Source of the DNA: Planctomycetota bacterium
Lineage (GTDB): Bacteria; Planctomycetota; Brocadiia; JAADGH01
Length of the DNA: 64,000 nucleotides
Direction: 5' to 3'
NCBI GenBank assembly: GCA_013152475.1
Contig: JAADGH010000186.1
Coordinates: forward strand, 1 to 64,000
Position 1 is the first letter of the stretch. Each line of letters starts with the position of its first letter. This document shows positions 50,144 through 56,300 of this stretch, in pieces. Both the position numbers and the translations under genes were made by a program. The notes beneath the pieces are model-generated. The model was not told the DNA's origin. It did not search any database and saw only the letters and a list, made by a program, of their open reading frames with translations.

Positions 50144-51337
50144 GTGACGCCTACGGCCGTCGTGCGAGTAAAAAGGGGGCGGGCCAAGCCCCTGTTCTGC
50201 AGGCACCCCTGGCTCTTCTCGGGCGCTGTGGACAAGACCGACGGCGAGTTCGAGGCCGGCGACATTGTCGAGGTGCTCGACCACAACGGCGCGTTCATCG
50301 GGCGCGGCTACATCAACGCCGAATCGAGGATATTGGTCCGGCTGTTGACCTGGGACAAGGACGAGCCGATCGACGCCGACTTCTGGCGCAGGCGGATCGC
50401 CGACGCCGTCGAAATGCGCGTCGGCCTCCTCAACCTGCCCGCCAAGACCGACGCCTGCCGATTGATCTTCAGCGAGGCCGACTTTCTACCGGGGCTGATC
50501 GCGGATCGCTACGGGCAGCATCTGGTCGTGCAGTTCCTTACCGCGGGCGTCAACGCGCGCCGCGAGGAGATTCTCGATATTTTGGAGGAGCTCTGCACCC
50601 CCGCCGCCGTCTTCGAGCGGAACGAGTCCAGCTATCAGGAGACGGAGGGCACGTCCCCAGGCGGCCTCGTTCGCGGGCAGAGAACGGGCGGGCCGGTCGA
50701 GATTGCCGAAAACGGACTTCGTTTTCTGGTCGATATTGAGAACGGCCAGAAGACGGGCTTCTATCTCGACCAGCGCGACAACCGCCTGGCGGCGGCCCGG
50801 TTTGCCGAGGGCAAGAGCGTGCTCGACTGCTTTAGCTATACCGGCGCCTTCGCGATCTACGCCGCGAAGCTCGGGGGCGCGAGCCGTGTGGTGGCCGTCG
50901 ATTCGTCGGAGGCGGCCGTCGAGCTCGGCCGAGAAAACGCCCGGCGCAACGAGGTGGACAACGTGGAATTCCGCCGCGGCGATGTGACCGAAGAGATCCG
51001 AGCGCTGAAGGAGAGCGGCGAGACCTTCGACATGGCCGTCCTCGACCCCCCCAAGCTGGCCCGCAGCCGCGCGGGGGTGGCAAGGGCGAGCAAGAAATAT
51101 ATCGAGACCAACCTCCAGGCGATTCGCGTCCTGAAGCCGAACGGGGTCCTGGTCACCTGCTCGTGCTCGCAGCACATTGATGAGGACACCTTCGTCCGGT
51201 TGGTCAGCCGGGCCGGACGGGAGATGGGCCGGAAGGTCCAGATCGTCGAATACCGGTCTCAGGCTCCCGACCATCCGGTCAGTGCGGCCTGCCCGGAGAC
51301 GAAATACTTGAAGTGTTTGATCTGCCGGGTGCTCTGA
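50144..51337 (+). CDS. rlmI: RlmI-like class I SAM-dependent rRNA methyltransferase
   Basis: Encodes about 397 residues. The GTG at 50144 is chosen because GGAGG lies six bases upstream; the GTG six bases earlier touches it. An N-terminal PUA-like domain (VRVKRGRAKPLFCRHPWLFSGAVD) is followed by an intermediate domain (FLPGLIADRYGQHLVVQF) and the SAM domain: FYLDQRDNRLAAARF, VLDCFSYTGAFAIYAAKLGGASRVVAVD, VLDPPKLARS (catalytic DPPK) and VTCSCSQHID. These match RlmI (23S rRNA m5C1962 methyltransferase) and its relatives. Cytoplasmic. Confidence 0.92.
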   Translation: MTPTAVVRVKRGRAKPLFCRHPWLFSGAVDKTDGEFEAGDIVEVLDHNGAFIGRGYINAESRILVRLLTWDKDEPIDADFWRRRIADAVEMRVGLLNLPAKTDACRLIFSEADFLPGLIADRYGQHLVVQFLTAGVNARREEILDILEELCTPAAVFERNESSYQETEGTSPGGLVRGQRTGGPVEIAENGLRFLVDIENGQKTGFYLDQRDNRLAAARFAEGKSVLDCFSYTGAFAIYAAKLGGASRVVAVDSSEAAVELGRENARRNEVDNVEFRRGDVTEEIRALKESGETFDMAVLDPPKLARSRAGVARASKKYIETNLQAIRVLKPNGVLVTCSCSQHIDEDTFVRLVSRAGREMGRKVQIVEYRSQAPDHPVSAACPETKYLKCLICRVL

Positions 51338-51342
51338 TGTAG

Positions 51343-51362
51343 CTGAAGTCGCCAGACTTCGG
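51343..51362. repeat. Short hairpin (GAAGTC-GCCA-GACTTC)
   Basis: Six perfect pairs, extended by two with one mismatch, loop GCCA. Lies between the rlmI-like stop and the polyol dehydrogenase. Same style as the hairpin array at 52924-53022. Confidence 0.5.
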
Positions 51363-51381
51363 ACACAACGGGAGGAAAGGC

Positions 51382-52431
51382 GTGCCAATCAAGCGAAAAA
51401 TGAAAGCGGCGGTCCTGCACAAGCCATTAGACGTTCGGATCGAAGAGGTTTCCGTGCCCAGGCCGAAGGCGGGGGAGGTGCTGGTGGCCATGAAGTCCAT
51501 CGGCGTGTGCGGGAGCGATGTTCACTTCTACGAAAACGGGAGGATCGGCTCCTTCGTCGTGCGGAAGCCCATGATCCTCGGCCACGAGTCGGCGGGAGAG
51601 GTCGTCAAGCTCGGCCCCGGCGTAAAGGGCCTGAAGGTCGGCGACCGCGTTGCCATTGAGCCGGGCTTTCCCTGCCGCCGGTGTGGGTTCTGCAAAACGG
51701 GCAGGTACAACCTCTGTCCCGACGTCATCTTCTACGCCTGCCCGCCCCACCACGGGGCCTACTGTGAGTACCAAGTGGCCGCGGCGGATTTCGCCTTCAA
51801 GCTGCCGAAGAATGTCAGCTACGACGAAGGCGCCATGGTCGAACCCCTCGCCGTCGGCATGCACGCCTGCAACCGGGCGCAGGTGGGCCCGGGCGACAGC
51901 GTGGCCATCCTCGGGGCCGGGCCCATCGGCCTCGTGACGCTCCAGTCGGCGAAGGCCAGGGGAGCGACGCAGTTGATCGCCGTGGACATGGACGCCAACC
52001 GCCTGAAGCTGGCCAAAAAACTCGGCGCGACGGACCTCGTAAACGCATCGCGGAAAGACACGGTGAAGGAAGTGAAGCGCCTGACCGACGGCACGGGGGC
52101 GGATGTGGTGATGGAAACAGCCGGGGCCGTGCGCACCACGCAACAGGCGGTCGGCTGTGCCAAGAACGGCGGGCGGATCGTCCTGGTCGGGATGCCGACA
52201 ACCGATTCGTTCGAGATGCCGGTCATCGAGGCGATTGTGAAGGAGGTGAGCATCTCCGGACTGTTCCGGTATGCAAATATGTACCCGCCGTCGATCGGTC
52301 TCGTAGCAAGCGGCGCGATCGATGTAAAGTCGATGATCACGAAGAAGTTCAAGCTGGAGGACGTCCCGAAGGCGCTCGACTTTGCCCTGCGTCAGGGCAA
52401 GAATGCTATCAAAATCTTGATCCATGTTTAG
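51382..52431 (+). CDS. Zinc-dependent polyol (sorbitol/xylitol-type) dehydrogenase
   Basis: Encodes 349 residues starting at GTG 51382 after GGAGGAAAGG. Medium-chain dehydrogenase fold. Catalytic zinc ligands in GVCGSDVHFYENG and GHESAGEV; structural zinc cysteines CRRCGFCKTGRYNLC; EP motif in MVEPLAVGMHACNRA; Rossmann loop VAILGAGPIGLVTLQSAKARGA and VDMDANRL, where the aspartate suggests NAD preference. The closest family is L-iditol 2-dehydrogenase. Converts a polyol to a ketose; followed by a flavodoxin and an SDR in one direction, suggesting a small redox or sugar-alcohol module. Confidence 0.9.
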   Translation: MPIKRKMKAAVLHKPLDVRIEEVSVPRPKAGEVLVAMKSIGVCGSDVHFYENGRIGSFVVRKPMILGHESAGEVVKLGPGVKGLKVGDRVAIEPGFPCRRCGFCKTGRYNLCPDVIFYACPPHHGAYCEYQVAAADFAFKLPKNVSYDEGAMVEPLAVGMHACNRAQVGPGDSVAILGAGPIGLVTLQSAKARGATQLIAVDMDANRLKLAKKLGATDLVNASRKDTVKEVKRLTDGTGADVVMETAGAVRTTQQAVGCAKNGGRIVLVGMPTTDSFEMPVIEAIVKEVSISGLFRYANMYPPSIGLVASGAIDVKSMITKKFKLEDVPKALDFALRQGKNAIKILIHV

Positions 52432-52443
52432 GGAGGAAAGACC

Positions 52444-52917
52444 ATGGCAAAGGTGCTGATTGTGTACTATTCGGAATCGGGCAACACCGCGAAGATGGCT
52501 CAGCTCGTAGAAGAGGGGGCAAAGAAGGCGGGCGCAGACGTGACGCTGAAGAAGGTGCAGGACGTCAACGTGGACGATCTGCTCGGCTACGACGCCCTTA
52601 TCGTCGGCTCGCCGACCTACTACGGCCAGATGGCCGCCGAGATCAAAAAGATGTTTGACGAGAGCGTCAAGTTCCACGGAAAGCTCGAGGGCAAGGTCGG
52701 CGCCGCGTTCACCTCTGCCGCAAACATCGGCGGCGGGAACGAGACGACGATCCAGGGCATCCTCGAGTGCATGCTCATCCACGGCATGATCGTCCAGGGC
52801 AATCACCAGGGCGACCACTACGGCCCCGTCTCCATCGGCGCGCCCGACGAAAGGGTCGAGAAGCAATGTGGCATTCTCGGTGAACGAACGGCGCAGCTTG
52901 CGGACAAGATAAAGTAA
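52444..52917 (+). CDS. Flavodoxin/NAD(P)H:quinone oxidoreductase-like protein (WrbA-type)
   Basis: Encodes 157 residues. The FMN phosphate loop YYSESGNTAKMAQLV is present, and GSPTYYGQMAAEIKKMFDE and SAANIGGGNETTIQGIL match the flavodoxin-fold quinone reductase family, including the loops around the isoalloxazine ring. Shorter than E. coli WrbA (about 198), so family-level naming only. Twelve bases after the dehydrogenase stop. Confidence 0.85.
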   Translation: MAKVLIVYYSESGNTAKMAQLVEEGAKKAGADVTLKKVQDVNVDDLLGYDALIVGSPTYYGQMAAEIKKMFDESVKFHGKLEGKVGAAFTSAANIGGGNETTIQGILECMLIHGMIVQGNHQGDHYGPVSIGAPDERVEKQCGILGERTAQLADKIK

Positions 52918-52923
52918 ATGTAG

Positions 52924-53022
52924 GGCGGGTCATTGGCCCGCCATAGGGCAGAAGAGCCTTCCAGGCTCTTCCGGAAGCGGCAAGATGCCGCTTCTACTTT
53001 CCGGCGGGCGAATCGCCCGTCC
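52924..53022. repeat. Array of four short hairpins
   Basis: Four adjacent imperfect palindromes fill this gap. GGCGGG...CCCGCC is at 52924-52942. GAAGAGCC-TTCCA-GGCTCTTC is at 52951-52971. GAAGCGGCA-AGA-TGCCGCTTC is at 52974-52994. GGCGGGCG-AAT-CGCCCGTCC is at 53003-53022. Stems are 6-9 bp with loops of 3-7. They may act as terminators or protein-binding repeats. Confidence 0.7.
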
Positions 53023-53043
53023 TACTCTTGGAAGCAGTGTACC

Positions 53044-53841
53044 ATGAACATTGATCTGAGCGGAAGGGTATCCATCGTTACCGGCGCGGCCTCGGGTATC
53101 GGCAAGGGCATCGCCGCCGGCCTGGCCAAGTCGAAGAGCGATGTCGTCATCGCCGACATCAACATCGATGGTGCGAACGAAACGGCGGATGAGCTGGCAA
53201 AGGAGTATGGCGTCCGCGCCATCGGCGTGAAGATGGACGTGACGGACAAGTCCGGTATTGAGCAGGCGGTGGGCGAGATCGTGGGGAAGCTTGGCCGCAT
53301 CGACATCCTGGTCAACAACGCCGGCATCGCGCCGTCGTATTCGCTGGTCGATTTCCCCGAGGACAAGTGGGACCTGACCATCGCGATCAACCTGAAGGGC
53401 TACTTCCTCGTGGCGCAGGCCGTTGTACGGCAGATGCTCAAGCAGGGCGAGGGCGGGAACATCATCAACATCAGCTCGAAGACCGGCGTGCGCGGGTCAA
53501 GCGACAACTCCGCCTACAACGCCAGCAAGTTCGGCGTCATCGGCCTGGCCCAGGGCTGGGCGCGGGAATTCGCGAAGCACAACATCCGCGTCAACTCCGT
53601 CCTGCCCGGCAATGTCCTTCGCGGAAGTGGGATATGGAACGAGGAATACATCAAAGCCGCCGCCAGAAAATATGGCATCCAGCCCGAAGAGGTCGAGGAC
53701 CACTACAACAAGCAGGTCCCCCTCGGCCGGCAGTGTGAGGTGGAGGACATCGCGAACATGGTGGTCTATCTCGTGTCCGACTACGCCTCCTACATCACCG
53801 GCTGCTCGCACCTGGTGGACGGTGGGCAGGAGATGCGCTGA
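53044..53841 (+). CDS. Short-chain dehydrogenase/reductase (SDR)
   Basis: Encodes 265 residues. TGAASGIGKGIAAGL (cofactor loop), VIADINIDGA (acidic residue, NAD preference), NNAGIAPSYSLVDF and the YNASKFG catalytic pair (YxxxK) are all present, and SSKTGVRGSSDN provides the serine region. A C-terminal SLVDGGQEMR-type ending is seen as HLVDGGQEMR. Sugar-alcohol or keto-acyl substrates are possible; sorbitol-6-phosphate-like dehydrogenases have this length. The ATG at 53044 is the better start, since upstream sequence is a hairpin array. Confidence 0.88.
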   Translation: MNIDLSGRVSIVTGAASGIGKGIAAGLAKSKSDVVIADINIDGANETADELAKEYGVRAIGVKMDVTDKSGIEQAVGEIVGKLGRIDILVNNAGIAPSYSLVDFPEDKWDLTIAINLKGYFLVAQAVVRQMLKQGEGGNIINISSKTGVRGSSDNSAYNASKFGVIGLAQGWAREFAKHNIRVNSVLPGNVLRGSGIWNEEYIKAAARKYGIQPEEVEDHYNKQVPLGRQCEVEDIANMVVYLVSDYASYITGCSHLVDGGQEMR

Positions 53842-53850
53842 CGAGCATCC

Positions 53851-54390
53851 ATGGCAAAGGCCTGTGAACCGAAACCCGTGAAGTGTTTCTGCGGCATGTT
53901 GGCCGGTGACGTGTCTCTGTTCGACGTGGCCGCCGGGCGGTTGGCGGAGCAGTATGGCGAGATCGACGCCGAGAGTGAAACCTTCGATTTCGACTTTACG
54001 GATTACTACAAAGAGGAGATGGGACCCGGGCTCAAAAAGAAGTTCGTCAGCTTTCGGGACTTGATCGACCCCATCGATCTCGTCGAGATCAAGCTTGCGA
54101 CGAACGATCTGGAGTCGGAGATCGCGGGGCAGGCCGGCGGATCGGTCGCCCGGCCGATCAATCTTGATCCCGGTTATCTGACGCTGAGCAAACTCGTCCT
54201 GGCCACGGCGAAGGACTACTCCCACCGGCTCTACCTCGGGCGGGGGATTTATGCCGAGGTCACGCTCCGCTACCAGGGGGGCCGGTTCGTCGATTGGCCG
54301 TGGACGTATCCCGACTACAAGACGCCGGAATACCAAGCGTTCTTCAAGCGCCTTCGGGGCATCTATGTCGCGCAGTGCAGACCGGAATGA
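53851..54390 (+). CDS. DUF4416 family protein
   Basis: Encodes 179 residues, nine bases after the SDR. The sequence KCFCGMLAGDVSLFDVAAGRLAEQYGEID, FDFDFTDYYKEEMGPGLKKKFVSF and the C-terminal RYQGGRFVDWPWTYPDYKTPEY match DUF4416. No known enzymatic residues and no membrane segments; many conserved aromatic and acidic residues. Function unknown. Confidence 0.8.
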   Translation: MAKACEPKPVKCFCGMLAGDVSLFDVAAGRLAEQYGEIDAESETFDFDFTDYYKEEMGPGLKKKFVSFRDLIDPIDLVEIKLATNDLESEIAGQAGGSVARPINLDPGYLTLSKLVLATAKDYSHRLYLGRGIYAEVTLRYQGGRFVDWPWTYPDYKTPEYQAFFKRLRGIYVAQCRPE

Positions 54391-54391
54391 T

Positions 54392-54482
54392 GAATATCGA
54401 ACAGGGAATTTTGAATGATGAAGGAAGAAAATGAATCGCTATTTTCTTCACTTCAGAATTCAACCTTCGATGTTCAACATTC
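54392..54482. repeat. 91-bp MITE-like inverted repeat pair without cargo
   Basis: A 32-base left arm (54392-54423, starting GAATATCGAACAGGGAATT) and right arm (54451-54482) pair with about 24 of 32 matches, separated by 27 bases. Both arms resemble the ends of the four-helix-bundle cassette at 55087-55571. It sits between DUF4416 and PPC genes and looks like an internally deleted derivative. Confidence 0.6.
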
Positions 54483-54513
54483 GACATTCCCGACAGGGAC
54501 AGGTTTGTGAGCC

Positions 54514-54966
54514 ATGGAATACAAAGAAGCCAAGCTGAACCGTTCCTTCATCATCAAGTTCGATCACGGCGAGGATGTCCTCGCAGGGATCAAGACGATC
54601 GTCGAAAAGGAGAAGGTCGAAGCCGGCCTCGCCTTTTTGATCGGGGCCCTGGATGAGGCAAAGATGGTCACCGGCCCGGAGCGGCAGGAGATCCCTCCCG
54701 AGCCGCACTGGATCACCTTCGACGACGGCCGCGAGATTCTCGCCATCGGCACCATTTTCTGGGAGGGCGACGAACCCAAGCTCCACCTCCACTCCGCCGC
54801 CGGCCGAGGGGATCATACCTTCGCCGGCTGCATTCGCGAAAATGGAAAAGTCTTTCTCGTGGTCGAGGCCGTGATTCTCGAGATGACCGGCAGCGGCGCC
54901 GTTCGCAAATTCGATGACGCATCGCAACTCAGCCTGCTTGCATTTGGCGAGGACGATCCCCCATGA
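54514..54966 (+). CDS. PPC/DUF296 domain protein
   Basis: Encodes 150 residues, single domain: FIIKFDHGEDVLAGIKTIVEKEKVEAGLAFLIGALDEAKM, then KLHLHSAAGRGDHTFAGCIRENGKVFLVVEAVILEM. This is the PPC (plants and prokaryotes conserved) fold, which forms trimers and in bacteria stands alone; the HLHSAAG histidines may bind metal. Function of bacterial members is poorly known. Overlaps the following 40-residue zinc-ribbon gene as ATGA. Confidence 0.88.
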   Translation: MEYKEAKLNRSFIIKFDHGEDVLAGIKTIVEKEKVEAGLAFLIGALDEAKMVTGPERQEIPPEPHWITFDDGREILAIGTIFWEGDEPKLHLHSAAGRGDHTFAGCIRENGKVFLVVEAVILEMTGSGAVRKFDDASQLSLLAFGEDDPP

Positions 54967-55085
54967 TCTGTCCCCGATGCAAGAGCAGCATGATCGAGTT
55001 TCGCCGGTCCTATCACAAACAACGAAAATGGAAATGCCCCCAATGCGGGCGCGTACGCATGCAGCAGCAGAAACAGAAGAAATGA
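54963..55085 (+). CDS. Forty-residue zinc-ribbon protein
   Basis: Encodes MICPRCKSSM at the start and KWKCPQCGRVRM in the second half: two CxxC knuckles 18 residues apart, with basic residues between and a Gln/Lys tail. It starts in an ATGA overlap with the PPC gene, which strongly supports translation. Such ribbons often bind nucleic acid or a partner protein. It is below the usual length cutoff of gene callers and easily missed. Confidence 0.7.
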   Translation: MICPRCKSSMIEFRRSYHKQRKWKCPQCGRVRMQQQKQKK

Positions 55086-55086
55086 T

Positions 55087-55571
55087 GAATATCGAACACG
55101 GAATATCGAATGACGAAGGGTAGGGCAGAACGGAAGTATGATCTCGAGAACCGGCTCGTCGAGTTTGCAGTGCGGATCATTGACGTTGTCAACGCTCTGT
55201 CCAAGGCGCGAACAGGCAGTCACATAGCTGACCAGTTGATCCGCTGCGGCACGTCGCCGGCTGCCAACTATGGCGAGGCACAGGCGGCGGAATCCCGGAA
55301 CGATTTCGTCCACAAAATGAAGGTGGCATTAAAGGAGTTGCGTGAAACTCGTGTGTGGCTGCTGATCATACAGCGGTGCGCGCTGGTGAAGACGCCGGAC
55401 AAACTGGACCCTCTCCTGGGCGAATGTGATGAACTGATCGCGATATTCGTGGCCAGCATTGGGACAGCTCTGAAGAATAAGGGGAAATCGCCATGATCCT
55501 CGTGAGCATGGTGACTTTCGAACTCAGGCGTTTTTCTTACTTCGGTGTTCGATATTCCGTGTTCAATATTC
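55087..55571. mobile_element. Inverted-repeat-bounded cassette carrying a four-helix-bundle gene
   Basis: Left repeat 55087-55118 and right repeat 55540-55571 match at about 28 of 32 positions as inverted copies, sharing the core GAACACGGAATATCGAA. The start codon of the enclosed gene (55110) lies inside the left repeat. No transposase, no target duplication seen. An empty relative lies at 54392-54482. Confidence 0.65.
55110..55496 (+). CDS. Four-helix-bundle protein (S23/IVP-like, TIGR02436-like)
   Basis: Encodes 128 residues, all helical. ERKYDLENRLVEFAVRIIDVVNALSKARTGSHIADQLIRCGTSPAANYGEAQAAESRNDFVHKMKVALKELRETRVWLLII is the canonical core of this family. The ATG is inside the cassette's left inverted repeat (TCGAATGACGAAGG), so gene and repeat are a single unit. 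Usually found free-standing in multiple copies in genomes or within 23S rRNA insertions; structural relatives include Avd of diversity-generating retroelements. No reverse transcriptase is present here. Function unknown. Confidence 0.85.
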   Translation: MTKGRAERKYDLENRLVEFAVRIIDVVNALSKARTGSHIADQLIRCGTSPAANYGEAQAAESRNDFVHKMKVALKELRETRVWLLIIQRCALVKTPDKLDPLLGECDELIAIFVASIGTALKNKGKSP

Positions 55572-55618
55572 GATATTCTTAGCCTTTGTGGCCCCACCGA
55601 ATGAGCAAGGAGAATAAC

Positions 55619-56089
55619 ATGGAAAACACGCTTGTCATCCTGAAACCTGACACTGTCCAGAGACGCCTCATCGGCAAGATCGTCTCGCGCTTCGAGGAGA
55701 AGGGCCTGCAGATCGTCGGCATGAAACTCATGCAGATTTCCGAAGGCCTGGCCCGCGAGAACTACGCCGTCCATGAGGGCAAGGAGTTCTACGAATCCCT
55801 CATTAAATTCATGACGTCCGGACCTGTGGTGGCCATCGCGCTCCGAGGAAAAGACGCCGTCGAGATCACCCGAAAGATGCTCGGCGCCACCTTCGGCAGC
55901 GACGCCGAGCCCGGCACGATCCGGGGCGATTTCGGCGTGAGCAACCGATTCAACCTCATTCACGGCTCCGACTCACCTGAGAGCGCGGAGCGCGAGATCA
56001 GGCTTTTCTTTGCCAAGGAAGAGATCATGGCCTATGGACTGAACGATCTGTCGTGGGTCTACGATCTCTCCGGCGACGAGCCGGTGTAA
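55619..56089 (+). CDS. ndk: Nucleoside-diphosphate kinase
   Basis: Encodes 156 residues, normal for the family. Starts MENTLVILKPDTVQRRLIGKI after AAGGAG. Active site NLIHGSDSPESAEREI: the phosphorylated histidine is in IHGSDS at about residue 114. Other conserved segments are GPVVAIALRG and GTIRGDFGVSNRFNLIHGSD. Transfers gamma-phosphate between nucleoside tri- and diphosphates in the cytoplasm. Follows the cassette right end by 47 bases, so the cassette lies just upstream of it. Confidence 0.96.
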   Translation: MENTLVILKPDTVQRRLIGKIVSRFEEKGLQIVGMKLMQISEGLARENYAVHEGKEFYESLIKFMTSGPVVAIALRGKDAVEITRKMLGATFGSDAEPGTIRGDFGVSNRFNLIHGSDSPESAEREIRLFFAKEEIMAYGLNDLSWVYDLSGDEPV

Positions 56090-56109
56090 CGATCGGTATG
56101 TGTGGAGTT

Positions 56110-56191
56110 GGTAGGGGCGGGCCCCGCGTGCCCGCCCCTGTAGCCGAGGGCCTTCGAGCAAAAGAGGCGGCCACATGGGGCCGCCCCTACA
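56110..56191. repeat. Compound GC-rich hairpin (GGGGCGG family)
   Basis: AGGGGCGGGC (56113-56122) pairs with GCCCGCCCCT (56130-56139), and GGCGGCC (56166-56172) with GGCCGCC (56179-56185). In addition TAGGGGCGG at 56112 pairs with CCGCCCCTA at 56181-56189. Two hairpins inside one outer stem, same plan as the repeats at 15.2 and 18.4 kb but different sequence. Confidence 0.65.
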
Positions 56192-56300
56192 ACTGACATG
56201 AATGCACAAAATGCTTCTGTCATGCGCGTATGGAATCCGCAGGCGCAGGGACAGGCCGTGCTCGATGGGTGTCGCCTCGTCAGCCTTGCCGCAACAGGAA

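Noticed and set aside
48305-50284. Minus-strand open frame of 659 codons across several plus-strand genes
   Set aside because: It spans four well-recognised genes (glycosyltransferase, TlpA, PhoU-like, RlmI-like) and has no family resemblance.
52924-53022. CRISPR array
   Set aside because: The palindromes are all different in sequence and there is no constant repeat-spacer periodicity.
55087-55571. Diversity-generating retroelement
   Set aside because: The four-helix protein is Avd-like in fold, but there is no reverse transcriptase, template or variable repeat nearby.
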